DNA of 64,000 nt. Origin: Terrirhizobium terrae (GTDB taxonomy: Bacteria > Pseudomonadota > Alphaproteobacteria > Rhizobiales > Rhizobiaceae). Made by a program: the position numbers and the translations under genes. The stretch is taken from NCBI RefSeq assembly GCF_030323265.1, contig NZ_CP104992.1, forward strand, positions 1,649,501-1,713,500. Direction: 5' to 3'. Under the pieces are notes generated by a model that was not told where the DNA came from, did not search any database, and was given only the letters and a program-made list of their open reading frames with translations. Positions within the stretch are counted from its first letter, which is position 1. Each line of letters starts with the position of its first letter. Below, one piece after another: positions 51,568 through 61,176 of this stretch.

Positions 51568-52245
51568 GTGCGCATACTTCTGGTCGAGGACAATCAGGCT
51601 CTGGCCGAGGGCCTGTCCGCCATTCTGAAAGGAAGCGGCTATGTCGTCGATCTCGTCGGAGACGGCGCATCCGCCGAGGCCGCGACCGCGGCACAGGGCT
51701 ATGATCTCGTCATCCTCGACCTGAACCTGCCGGAAATGGACGGGCTTGATGTGCTGAGGGCAATGCGGGCGAGGCAGAACCGCTCGGCGGTGATGATCCT
51801 GACCGCGCGCGGCCTGCCCGAGGAGCGCGTGCGCGGTCTCGATCTCGGCGCCGACGACTACATGACGAAACCCTTCGATGTGCCGGAATTCGAGGCGCGT
51901 ATCCGCGTACTTCTCCGCCGCCAGGCAAGCATGCGCAGCTCGGTCGTCAGCCATGGCGGCGTCACCTTCGATCTCACCTCGCGCAGCTTTTCCTGCAACG
52001 GCACGCCGCTGGATATTCCCGCCCGCGAAGTGGCGCTGCTGGAGCTGCTCTTCCTGCGCATGGGTAAGGTCGTGTCCAAGGATGCCATCGTCGCCTCCCT
52101 GACGGGCTTCGACGACGACCTGTCGGCCAATGCGATCGAGCAATATGTGAGCCGGCTCAGAAAGCGGCTGATGCCCCATGGCCTGACGGTGAAGACGGCG
52201 CGGGGGATCGGTTATTATCTCGAAGCTGTGAGCGCCGCATCATGA
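51568..52245 (+). CDS. tctD: TctD-like OmpR-family response regulator
   Basis: 225 residues. Receiver with phospho-acceptor Asp51 (VILDLNLPEMDG), Thr in MILTARG and Lys in DDYMTKPFDVPE, then an OmpR-type winged helix (ALLELLFLRMGKVVSKDAIV, then IEQYVSRLRKRL). The start is GTG 51568. Its stop overlaps the kinase start (ATGA). Confidence 0.92.
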   Translation: MRILLVEDNQALAEGLSAILKGSGYVVDLVGDGASAEAATAAQGYDLVILDLNLPEMDGLDVLRAMRARQNRSAVMILTARGLPEERVRGLDLGADDYMTKPFDVPEFEARIRVLLRRQASMRSSVVSHGGVTFDLTSRSFSCNGTPLDIPAREVALLELLFLRMGKVVSKDAIVASLTGFDDDLSANAIEQYVSRLRKRLMPHGLTVKTARGIGYYLEAVSAAS

Positions 52246-53626
52246 CGGCAGCGCTCCGAGGCGCCTATTCGCTCCGCCGCCGCCTGCTGGCATGGCTGCT
52301 CGTCTCCACCGCCGTCATCGGCGCCATCGCCATGGTCGACACCTGGGACGAGGCGATCGATACGGCGAACGAGGTGTCCGACCGGGTTCTGGCCGGCTCG
52401 GCGCTGGCGATCGCCGAGCGGGTCATCGTCTCGGAGGATGGATCGCTCGAGGTCGACATTCCCTATGTCGCGCTGGAAATGCTGACATCGGCCGCCCAGG
52501 ATCGGGTTTTTTACCGGGTCGACGGACCGCCCGGCACCTTTATCACCGGCTATCAGTCGCTGCCGTCGATTGCCCGGCGTGAAGGCCAGGCAGCGGCCTT
52601 CGGCGATTCCACGTTTCGCGGCGAGCCGATCCGCGTCGCAGCACTGACGAGATCCGCCTCGACGGGCATCAATTCCGTCCCCTTTACCGTCACGGTCGCC
52701 GAAACGACGATTGCCCGCCAGCAGTTGACTCGCGCCATCCTGCTGCGTTCGGCGCTGCGCATCCTGTTCATGATCCTCGGCGCCGCCGTCATCGTCTGGG
52801 TGGCGGTGACGCTGTCGCTGCGACCGCTCTACCGGTTCAGCGAGGCGCTTGCCGAACGCAGTCCGGATGATCTTGCGCCGATCACCGAGCGGGTGCCGAG
52901 CGAGGTCCAGGGGCTGGTCGATACGGTCAATTCCTTCATGGTGCGGCTGGAAGGTGCGCTCGATGCCCTGCGCCATTTCACCGGCAATGCCGGCCATCAG
53001 TTGCGCACGCCGCTTGCCATCGTCCGCACCCATCTGGCGCTGGCCGGCCGGGCAACGGATCTCGCCGAGATACGGAAGGCGACGGAACGGGCCGACGAGG
53101 CGGTCGGCGGCGCCGAACACATCCTCGCGCAGCTCCTGCTGATGGCCCGCATCGATTCCGCCAGCCGATCCTCCACCATGCGCGAAGTCGATCTGGTCGA
53201 TCTCGTCCGTAGCGTCACAGCGGATCATGTGCCCCCGGCTGCCGAGGCCGGCATCGATCTCGGCTTCGAGGGGAGGGCGAGGTGCGCGCCGTGGTAGAGC
53301 CGATCCTGATCGGCGAACTGGTGAAGAACCTTGTCTCCAATGCGCTCCTCTATGCCGGAAGCGGCGCCGAGGTGACGGTTCGTGTCAATGCGGAAGATGG
53401 CAATCCGGTCGCGGAGGTCGAGGACAACGGTCCCGGCATTCCGCCTGCACGTCGCGAGACGGTTCTCAAGCGCTTCGAGCGTGGTGAGCCAGGCGAGCGA
53501 GCGGGCACGGGTCTCGGATTGCCGATCGTCGAGGAGATCGCAAGACTGCATGGTGCAAGCCTTGTTCTCTCCGAGGGACGTGAAGGCAAAGGGCTGAAGG
53601 TCCGCGTCAGTTTTGCCGCGGCGTGA
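52242..53626 (+). CDS. tctE: TctE-like sensor histidine kinase (frameshifted in this sequence)
   Basis: Membrane kinase of the TctE group: TM1 (LLAWLLVSTAVIGAIAMVD), a periplasmic domain with EVDIPYVALEMLTSAAQDRV, TM2 near 165-190, HAMP, phospho-acceptor His252 in HFTGNAGHQLRTPLAIVRTH and ATPase boxes (LVKNLVSNALLYAG, VEDNGPGIPPARR, GTGLGLPIVEEI). One base is missing in the G-run 53270-53273. Restoring it gives GFEGEGEVRAVVEP and 461 residues. As written the ATPase domain is cut off. It ends one base before the convergent nagA stop. Confidence 0.88.
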
Positions 53627-54784
53627 TCAACCGCGGTAAACGCATTCTCCACCAATCCAGGTGCTTTGCGCCTCGACATTGCCGTTCAGCACGACGAAAT
53701 CGGCATCGAAGCCGGGGGCAATCCTGCCTTTGGATTCCGAAACCTGCGCTGCTTCCGCCGAATAGAGCGAGGCCATGCGCAGGGCCTCCTCAAGCGGCAG
53801 GCCGAGTGTCTGGTGAACCAGCCGCACCGACGAGGCCATGTCGATATCGGCGCCTGCCAGCGTGCCGTCGGAAAGCGTCAGCTTGCCGTCGCGGCGCAGG
53901 ATCTCGCGGCCGTTGAGGGTGAAGGATGTCATATCGGTGCCGATCGGCGACATCGCGTCGGTGACGAGAAAAATCCGCCCCGGCCCCCGCTTGGCGCGCA
54001 AGGCGGCCGCCATCGCAGCAGGATGCACATGGATGCCGTCGGCGATCAACCCGGCATTGAGCCCGCCGATATCGAGCGCAGCTCCGACGAGGCCTGGTTC
54101 GCGATGTCCGAGCGGGCTCATCGCATTGAAGAGATGGGTCACGGTACGGACGCCCGCCTGCGCATAAAGGCAGGCGATCTCGTAACTCGCTTCGGTATGG
54201 CCGAGGCTGACCGTGATGCCGGCCCGGGCAAGCGTCGCCACCTGTTCCGGCGATACGCTTTCCGGCGCGATCGTCACCATCAGCGCATCGAGTGCGGCAC
54301 CGCAGGAGAGAATGAGATCGAGGTCGGCATCCTCCATCGGCCGGATCAGCGTCGGATCATGCGCGCCTTTACGGGCGATCGACAGATGCGGGCCTTCCAG
54401 ATGCAGGCCGAGAAAGCCCGGAATGCCCCGGTTTTTCGCCTCTATCCCGGCCGCAACGGTGCGCGACGTGATCTCGAACGTATCGGTGATCAGCGTCGGC
54501 AGGAGCGCCGTCGTGCCGAACTTGGCATGGGCCGCGCAGATCGTCGCGAGCCCCTCGACCGTCGGTTCTTCGTTGAGCAGCACGCCGCCGCCGCCATTGA
54601 CCTGCAGGTCGATGAAACCCGGCGCGATGATCTCGCCGCCCTCGATCCGCTCGATATCGGAGCCGAGCGAGGAGACCGGCTCGATGCTCGTGATCTTGCC
54701 GTTCTGGAGGACCACGGCGGAATCGTCATGCCATGTCGTGCCGTCAAAGATGCGATTGCCGATCAGTGCCTTTGCTTGCGTCAT
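53627..54784 (-). CDS. nagA: N-acetylglucosamine-6-phosphate deacetylase
   Basis: 385 residues. Removes the acetyl group from GlcNAc-6-P. Amidohydrolase fold with IIAPGFIDLQVNGGGGVLLN, metal-site Glu in GLHLEGPHLS, His in SLGHTEASYE and VTHLFNAMSPLGHREPG, and catalytic Asp in FLVTDAMSPIG. Overlaps the SIS gene start of the same operon by four bases. Confidence 0.95.
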   Translation of the reverse strand: MTQAKALIGNRIFDGTTWHDDSAVVLQNGKITSIEPVSSLGSDIERIEGGEIIAPGFIDLQVNGGGGVLLNEEPTVEGLATICAAHAKFGTTALLPTLITDTFEITSRTVAAGIEAKNRGIPGFLGLHLEGPHLSIARKGAHDPTLIRPMEDADLDLILSCGAALDALMVTIAPESVSPEQVATLARAGITVSLGHTEASYEIACLYAQAGVRTVTHLFNAMSPLGHREPGLVGAALDIGGLNAGLIADGIHVHPAAMAAALRAKRGPGRIFLVTDAMSPIGTDMTSFTLNGREILRRDGKLTLSDGTLAGADIDMASSVRLVHQTLGLPLEEALRMASLYSAEAAQVSESKGRIAPGFDADFVVLNGNVEAQSTWIGGECVYRG

Positions 54785-55802
54785 AGGGTTTCAGTGACCT
54801 TCTTCAGCGCTGCCGGCTGGTCTGGATTGAAACCCTTCGAGCGTGACCAGGCTTCGACGAAACCGTAGAACGGCACGATCAGCGCCAGCGCATCGGTGAG
54901 CGGATGGCCGGTCGCGACGAAGGGCAGCGAACGCGCGGTCTTGAGCCTGTCGGATGTCGCAAAGGCGAGCGCGCCCTTGCCTGCAAGGCTGTCGGCAATC
55001 TCGATGGCGGAAGCCTCCGCCGCATCGCGGGCCGCGAAGGTCAGCACCGGGAACCGCTTTTCCACCAGTGCGACCGGTCCATGCAGCACTTCGGCCGCCG
55101 AATAGGCTTCCGCGTGCATGTTGGAGGTTTCCTTGAATTTGAGTGCCGCCTCGCTGGCGATCGCCAGCGCCGGGCCACGCCCTAGCATGTAGAGAGATTC
55201 CGCCTCGCCGAGTTCGTCGGCAAATGCCCCCAGTCCAGTTCGACAGCCTTTTCCAGATGGCCGGGCAAGGCGCGAACAGCAGCCTTCAGCGCTTCGTCGC
55301 CAGCCCATTCGGAAAGCAGGGCCAAGCCCGCGACGATGGAATTGACGAAGGATTTTGTCGCCGCGACCGCGAGCTCCGGGCCGGCGCTGATATCGACGGC
55401 ATGCAGCGAGGCCTCGGCGATCGGCGAGGGTAGCGTGTTGGTGAGCGCGATCGTCACCGCGCCGCCCTTGGTTGCCGCATCGGCCATGGCGACGATGTCG
55501 GGGCTCTTGCCCGATTGCGAAATCGCGATCGCCGCACCGCCGGCAAGCTGCAGCTTCGCGCCGTAGATGGAGGCGAGCGATGGCCCGAGCGATGCAACCG
55601 GCCGTCCGGCGGTCAGTTCGACGGCATATTTGATGAAGGTCGCGGCGTGGTCGGAAGAGCCGCGGGCGATGGTGACGAGGAAAGCCGGGTTCCTGTCGCG
55701 CAATGCCTGACCGGCCTCTGTGAGATCCGCAGCCGATCGGTCGAGCAGGCGCGCGACGGCTTCCGGTATCTCGTTGATCTCCTGGCGCATATGGGTCTGC
55801 AT
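54781..55802 (-). CDS. SIS-domain glucosamine-6-phosphate deaminase/isomerase (NagB-II type, frameshifted)
   Basis: Two SIS domains without the glutaminase domain of GlmS, the layout of NagB-II/AgaS enzymes converting glucosamine-6-P to fructose-6-P. First SIS: VTIARGSSDHAATFIKYAVE and AIAISQSGKSPD. Second: LYMLGRGPALAIASEAALKF, KETSNMHAEAYSAAEVLHGP. One base is missing in the C-run 55227-55231 (plus strand); repair gives WGAFADELGEAES and 340 residues. Between nagA and the GntR gene. Confidence 0.87.
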
Positions 55803-55820
55803 CGTGCGGTCCTCGAACTG

Positions 55821-56584
55821 TCAATTTTCGCCGAGCGAGAGCTCGGCCACGAAATCGTATGCATCGCCGCGATAGAGCGAGCGGGTGAGTTCCACCACGC
55901 GGCCGGACGCGAGATAGGAAACGCGCTCGATCGAAAGCCCCGCTGCCTCGACCGGCACTTCCAGAAGCCCGGCATCGATCTTCTTCATGTTGGTCGCCGA
56001 AATCCGCTGGATGGCACGCACCGGCCGCGCATCTTTCTTTTCCAGTTCGGCATAGAGCGAACCGGAAAGCGAGGCCGGATCGGGCAGGAATTCGGCGGAA
56101 ATGCTGGCCCGTTCGATCGCAAGCGGCATGTCGTTGCCGAAGCGCAGGCGGCCGATCCGCGCCACCATCGTGCCGGGCGCCAGGCCCAGCATCATCATCT
56201 CTTCCGGCGAGGGTGGAACAGCCCGCGTTCCAGCCATTCCGAGCGAGAAACGAGCCCGCGTCGCGCCATATCCTCGGTGAACGAGGTGAGCTTGGTGAGC
56301 GGCTGCTCGACCCGCGACAGCGGCTTGACCACGAATGTGCCGGACCCGTGCCGGCGGGTAAGAAGCCCGTCACGCACGAGATCGTCGACCGCCTTGCGCA
56401 CGGTGACGCGGCTGACATTGGCATAGTCCGCGAGGTCGCGCTCGGCCGGCAGCGCATCGCCATGGCCAAGCTTACCGGTGCGGATCGCATCTTCCAGGCT
56501 CTGCCGGAGCTTGAGATAAAGCGGGCCGGAGCCCGCCGATTGCAGGCCGTCGAGCGGCAGGATGGCGGTCAGCGTCTCGCTCAT
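55821..56584 (-). CDS. GntR/HutC-family (UTRA) regulator of amino-sugar genes (frameshifted)
   Basis: GntR winged helix at 20-90 (PLYLKLRQSLEDAIRTGKLG, LADYANVSRVTVRKAVDDLV, RRHGSGTFV) and a UTRA ligand domain (IGRLRFGNDMPLAIERASIS, VVELTRSLYRGDAYDFVAEL). One base is missing at 56215-56216 (plus strand); repair yields GLFPPSPEEMM and 254 residues. Homologues such as NagR/NagQ respond to GlcNAc-6-P or GlcN-6-P. Its likely operators are the two TGGTAT sites at 57486 and 57633. Confidence 0.87.
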
Positions 56585-57469
56585 GCGCTGGCCTCCACCT
56601 TTGTCGCATAGGCTTTCACCGCCAGTTCCACCGCGCCGGTCAGCGCATCGGCACGCGGTGCGGATAGCCGTGTCCTGTGCCGCTCCGCCAGATAGGGCGG
56701 ATAAAGATTTGCCAGCCCGCCGAGCAGGCAGAGCTTGCCCTTGGCTCCGGTAACGGCATTCACCGCGTCGAGCGCTTCATCGATGCCGGCTGCTCCGATG
56801 CCCAGAATGCGCAATGCCGTCGCGTCGTCGCGGGCAGAAAATTCGAAGACTTTTGGCGTGTAGCGGCCGAATTCGCCGGGTTTCGCCAGCCGGGCGAAAT
56901 CGACGATCAGCTCGGGATTGCCGTCGAACTCGGCGAGAATTGCCTCGCAGAGCGGCGTCATTGGACGAGATCCGGTCGAAGGCGAGCAGGGTCTCCTGCA
57001 GCGCGAGCTGACCGAGCCTCGCGCCGCTTCCGAGATCGCTGACCTGGAAACCCCAGCCTGCTATGGACCTGAATTCGCGCTTCTCGCGGATGATATAGAC
57101 GGTGCCGGTGCCGACGATGCCGATCGCGCCGTCCTCGTCGCCGATCGCGCCCTGCAGCGCGATCACACCGTCGGAGACGATCTCGGATGTCTTGAAGGGC
57201 AGGCGGGCTCTCACATAGCCGACCGCATCGCCGACATTGTTGCCGGCAAGCCCGAGAATGGCCGATGTCGCGCCGAGATCGGGCGCGATACCCGCATCCT
57301 CGAAAGCCAGCTCTGCCGCCTCGACAATATGCTTGAGGGCGGTATCGGGATCGGTCAGGATATTGGAGGCTCCGCTCTTACCGCGGCCGAGCACGCCGCC
57401 GTTCGCGTCGGCCAGTGCCGCCCGGCAACTCGTCCCGCCGCCATCTATGCCGATAACATAACCCGTCAT
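56581..57469 (-). CDS. BadF/BadG-type amino-sugar kinase (frameshifted)
   Basis: ASKHA-fold kinase with YVIGIDGGGTSCRAALAD (phosphate 1), AILGLAGNNVGDAV, GIVGTGTVYIIRE and GGLANLYPPYLAE. The family includes GlcNAc kinases and the MurNAc/GlcNAc kinase MurK. One T too many at 56961-56962 (plus strand) shifts the frame before MTPLCEAILAEFDG; removing it gives 295 residues. GGAGG before ATG 57469. First gene of its operon; with murQ divergent, MurNAc may be a substrate (inferred). Confidence 0.85.
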
Positions 57470-57485
57470 GGATACCTCCACGAAG

Positions 57486-57504
57486 ATGATACCAAAAAAT
57501 ACCA
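57486..57504 (-). promoter_or_regulatory. Operator-like site of the nag operon
   Basis: On the minus strand, TGGTATTTTTTGGTATCAT: two direct TGGTAT units ten bases apart (one helical turn). The site ends 16 bases before the kinase ATG. Its near copy lies in the mirror position before murQ. Confidence 0.65.
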
Positions 57505-57632
57505 TTTACCAAGCGCGAAATGTGAAGGCCGGAAATTTCGGCCGTAATCGCTTATTTTAATTGATTTTTCGCGTTGAACCGAGCTCTCGTCAATTTAAGC
57601 GGGTAACAATTCTTAATTTGTCGCTGGACAAT

Positions 57633-57651
57633 TGGTATTTTTTGGCATCAT
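57633..57651 (+). promoter_or_regulatory. Operator-like site of the murQ operon
   Basis: TGGTATTTTTTGGCATCAT, 18 of 19 bases the same as the site at 57486, on the opposite strand and 21 bases before the murQ ATG. TGGTAT resembles the half-site of NagR/HutC-type GntR proteins. Confidence 0.65.
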
Positions 57652-57672
57652 TTTGGAGTGAGGGAGAAACGG

Positions 57673-58596
57673 ATGAGCCAAAAAGCCACCGAAGCCAGGC
57701 ATGGGAAAGCGGAAGGGCTCGATACGCGGGCGCCTGCCGATATCCTTGCGCTTCTGGCCTCGGGCCAGCAGGAGGCGGCGAACGCCGTCGATGCGGCCAT
57801 TCCGGCACTCGCCGATGCCGCTCTACTCGTGGCGGACGCCCTGCGCAATGGTCGCAAGCTCGTCTATGCCGCTGCCGGCAGTTCCGGCCTGATGGCCATG
57901 GCCGACGCGCTCGAACTTCCCGGCACCTACGGCATTGCCCGCGAGCAGATCGCGCTTCTGCTTGCCGGTGGCATATCGAACTTCGCCGATATGGAAGGCG
58001 CGCCGGAAGATGACGTTGCGCTCGCCGAGAAGGATGCCGGCGTGATTGCGGCAGGCGACTGTGTTCTCGCCGTTTCCGCCAGCGGCTCCACCCCTTACGT
58101 CCTGAAGATTGCAGAAATCGCGCGGGAGCGCGGCGCCAAGGTCGTGGCCATCGCCAACAACCCGGGTGCGCGCCTGTTCGTTGGAGCCGACGTTTCGATC
58201 CTCCTGCAGACGCCGCCGGAAGTCGTCGCGGGCTCGACGCGCATGGGTGCCGGCACGGCCCAGAAGCTCGCCTTCAACATGCTGTCGACGCTCGCCGCCA
58301 TCAGGCTCGGCCATGTGCATGATGGCCACATGGTCAATCTGCGCGCCGACAACGAAAAACTGCGCGTCCGCGCCGCCGGCATGGTCGCGGAGATCGCCGG
58401 CATCGGCTTCGACGACGCGCGTGAATGGCTGAAGACGGCCGGCGGATCGGTGAAGATCGCCGTCCTGCTTGCGAGCGGCGCCCAGGATGTTGATGCCGCA
58501 AGGGATTTGCTTATTCGTTCCGACCAGATGTTGAGGAAAGCACTGGCGGAACTGAAGATGACGGAAACGACCGTGAAACGCGCCGCAAAGCGCTAA
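57673..58596 (+). CDS. murQ: N-acetylmuramic acid 6-phosphate etherase
   Basis: 307 residues, near the family length. Cleaves the lactyl ether of MurNAc-6-P to give GlcNAc-6-P and lactate. SIS fold with NGRKLVYAAAGSSGLMAMAD, LLAGGISNFADMEGAPEDD, AVSASGSTPYVL, the family signature EVVAGSTRMGAGTAQKLAFN and MLSTLAAIRLGHVHDGHMV. GGGAGAAACGG precedes ATG 57673. The ABC transporter genes follow directly. Confidence 0.92.
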   Translation: MSQKATEARHGKAEGLDTRAPADILALLASGQQEAANAVDAAIPALADAALLVADALRNGRKLVYAAAGSSGLMAMADALELPGTYGIAREQIALLLAGGISNFADMEGAPEDDVALAEKDAGVIAAGDCVLAVSASGSTPYVLKIAEIARERGAKVVAIANNPGARLFVGADVSILLQTPPEVVAGSTRMGAGTAQKLAFNMLSTLAAIRLGHVHDGHMVNLRADNEKLRVRAAGMVAEIAGIGFDDAREWLKTAGGSVKIAVLLASGAQDVDAARDLLIRSDQMLRKALAELKMTETTVKRAAKR

Positions 58597-58614
58597 CCAA
58601 TGAGGGAGAACGAC

Positions 58615-59872
58615 ATGACCCGTCTACTGAAAGGCATGCTTTTCGCCACGACCGTGCTCGCGTCCGCGGGTGCTGCGTCTGCGGCGGACGTCACGCTCAA
58701 CATCGAGAGCTGGCGCAATGACGACTTGGCCATCTGGCAGGAAAAGCTGATCCCGGCCTTCGAAGCGAAGAACCCGGGCATCAAGCTTACCTTCTCGCCG
58801 ACCGCGCCGACCGAATACAATGCGTCGCTGAACGCCAAGCTCGATGCGGGTTCCGCCGGTGACATCATCACCTGCCGTCCGTTCGACGCCTCGCTCGAAC
58901 TGTTCAACAAGAAGCAGCTCGCCGACCTGACCGGCCTCTCCGGCATGGACAATTTCTCGCCCGTCGCCAAGGCCGCATGGTCGACCGACGACGGCAAGTC
59001 CACCTTCTGCGTGCCGATGGCATCGGTCATCCACGGCTTCATCTACAACAAGGACGCCTTCGACCAGCTGAAGATCGAAGTGCCGAAGACCACCGACGAG
59101 TTCTTCGCCGCACTGGAAAAGATCAAGGCCGACGGCAACTACATCCCGCTCGCCATGGGCACCAAGGATCTCTGGGAAGCCGCCACCATGGGTTACCAGA
59201 ATATCGGCCCGAACTACTGGAAGGGCGAGGAAGGCCGCAAGGCACTGATCGAGGGCAAGCAGAAGCTGACCGACCCGGAATGGGTCAAGCCCTATGAAGA
59301 ACTCGCCAAGTGGAAGCCTTATCTCGGCGACGGTTTCGAAGCCCAGACCTATGCCGACAGCCAGAACCTCTTCACGCTCGGCCGCGCTGCCATCTTCCCG
59401 GCCGGCTCCTGGGAAATCGGTCTCTTCAACACCCAGGCGCAGTTCAAGATGGGCGCCTTCCCGCCGCCGGTGCCGAAGGCCGGCGACACGGGCTACATTT
59501 CCGACCATCCGGATATCGGCGTCGGCCTAAACGCCAAGAGCAAGCATCCGGAAGAAGCCAAGAAGTTCCTGACCTGGGTTGCCTCGCCGGAATTTGCCGA
59601 AATCTATGCCAACGCGCTGCCGGGCTTCTTCAGCTTGAATTCGTCGCCGGTGAAGATGGCCGATCCTCTGGCCCAGGAATTCGTCTCCTGGCGCGAAAGC
59701 TTCAAGCCGACCGTCCGCTCGACCTATCAGATCCTGTCGCGCGGCACGCCGAACCTCGAAAACGAGACCTGGGTCGAGATCGGCCAACGTCATCAACGGC
59801 ACGGATACTCCGGCCGTTGCTGCCGAAAAGCTGCAGAAGGGCCTCGACAGCTGGTACAAGCCGGGCAAGTAA
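58615..59872 (+). CDS. Sugar ABC transporter substrate-binding protein (frameshifted near the C-terminus)
   Basis: CUT1-type periplasmic binding protein with a signal peptide (RLLKGMLFATTVLASAGAASA) and the usual two-lobe features (IPAFEAKNPGIKLTFSPTAP, GFIYNKDAFDQLKIEVPKTT, GRAAIFPAGSWEIGLFN). A surplus G at 59782-59783 shifts the last 35 codons; removing it gives EIANVINGTDTPAVAAEKLQ and 418 residues. 18 bases after murQ. Ligand unknown; a MurNAc- or GlcNAc-containing sugar is inferred from context. Confidence 0.9.
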
Positions 59873-60215
59873 GCCTCCGATAGGACGCTGCCTTATGGCG
59901 GAGAGTGGCTTGTCGCTCTCCGCCTCTCCCCGCGCATCGGGCGAGGGCGCGCGCCCAGGCTGCGTCACTTATCAGAGCAATGCTTGCGGCATAGCGTTTC
60001 TGCCTCGTCGCCGATCACAGGCTTGAGTTTCAAGTCGGCCAAGGCATATGCCGCAAGTCTCCTTTGCCCCGCTTGTGGGGGGCGGAGGACGGGGACGGGG
60101 CAAGCGACCCATCCCCGGCTGGTGCTCGGCAGGGCGGATAAGGGGCGACCCTTGCCCAACGATCGAAATTCATCAAAAGCTGCTCAGACAGCCAATAACA
60201 AGACGACGGGAACCA
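59873..60215 (+). other. Gap between binding-protein and permease genes
   Basis: 340 bases without a gene inside the transporter operon. GGCGGAGAG/CTCTCCGCC (59897-59924) forms a 9-bp stem followed by TCTCCCC, a likely mRNA 3'-stabilising hairpin that leaves the binding protein more abundant than the permeases. The rest is G-rich with short repeats of GGGGC/GCCCC type near 60066-60105 and looks like intergenic repeat insertion. Confidence 0.5.
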
Positions 60216-61163
60216 ATGAGCGAAGCCGACACCCCACTCGAAGCGGCCACGATCAGGCGGCCATTCCGCTGGCATATCGTCGTCTTCCTGGCGCCGGCCT
60301 TCCTCGTCTATACGGCGATTATGATCCTGCCGCTGATCGAGACGCTACGGCTGTCCTTCTACAACAATGTCGACGGTGCCCCGGCCTTTGTCGGCCTGGC
60401 CAATTACCAGGTTCTTTTCGGCGATGCCCGCTGGGCGCGCGACTTCTGGAATGCGCTGACCAACAATCTGATCTTCTTCGCCATCCATATGTGCGTGCAG
60501 AACCCGATCGGCATTGCGCTCGCCGCCCTCCTGTCGATCCCGAAACTGCGCTTCGCAGCCTTCTACCGCACGGCGATCTTCCTGCCGACGCTTCTGTCCT
60601 TCGTCATCGTCGGCTTCATCTGGAAGCTGATCCTGTCGCCGATCTGGGGCGTCGCGCCCTGGCTGATGAGCCTCGCCGGTGCCAAGTGGATGTTCGCTCC
60701 CTGGCTCGGCCAGTCCGGTCCGGCGCTGATCGCGGTGTCGTTGATCTCCGTCTGGCAATATGTCGGCATCCCGATGATGCTGATCTACGCGGCGCTGCTA
60801 TCCATCCCCGACGAGGTGATCGAGGCGGCCGAATGCGACGGCGTGACCGGCTGGAGCCAGTTCTGGAAAATCAAGCTGCCGCTCATCCTGCCGGCGATCG
60901 GCATCATCTCGATCCTCACCTTCGTCGGCAATTTCAATGCTTTCGACCTGGTCTACACCGTGCAGGGCGCGCTTGCCGGCCCCGACATGTCGACCGACAT
61001 TTTGGGCACGCTTCTCTACCGCACCTTCTTCGGCTTCCAGCTGCAGCTCGATGACCGGTCCATGGGCGCGACGATCGCGGCGGTGATGTTCCTCATCATC
61101 CTGGCCGGCGTGTCCTTCTATCTCTTTGCCATCCAGCGGCGCATGCGCCGTTACCAGTTCTAA
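60216..61163 (+). CDS. Sugar ABC transporter permease (first)
   Basis: 315 residues, six membrane segments, MalF/UgpA type. The ATPase-contact EAA loop is EAAECDGVTGWSQFWKIKLP. GGGAACCA precedes ATG 60216. Followed after 13 bases by the second permease. Confidence 0.92.
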   Translation: MSEADTPLEAATIRRPFRWHIVVFLAPAFLVYTAIMILPLIETLRLSFYNNVDGAPAFVGLANYQVLFGDARWARDFWNALTNNLIFFAIHMCVQNPIGIALAALLSIPKLRFAAFYRTAIFLPTLLSFVIVGFIWKLILSPIWGVAPWLMSLAGAKWMFAPWLGQSGPALIAVSLISVWQYVGIPMMLIYAALLSIPDEVIEAAECDGVTGWSQFWKIKLPLILPAIGIISILTFVGNFNAFDLVYTVQGALAGPDMSTDILGTLLYRTFFGFQLQLDDRSMGATIAAVMFLIILAGVSFYLFAIQRRMRRYQF

Positions 61164-61176
61164 GGGAGAGCCAGAT

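Noticed and set aside
50830..52179. Minus-strand frame continuing upstream of the orphan binding protein (807 codons in total)
   Set aside because: The true protein begins with a signal peptide at 50829; the extension overlaps DUF1993 and tctD in antisense.
53627..57469. True decay of the nag operon into pseudogenes
   Set aside because: Each gene has exactly one single-base change, mostly in short runs, and all other residues are conserved; intact genes elsewhere show the same error type, so sequence error is favoured.
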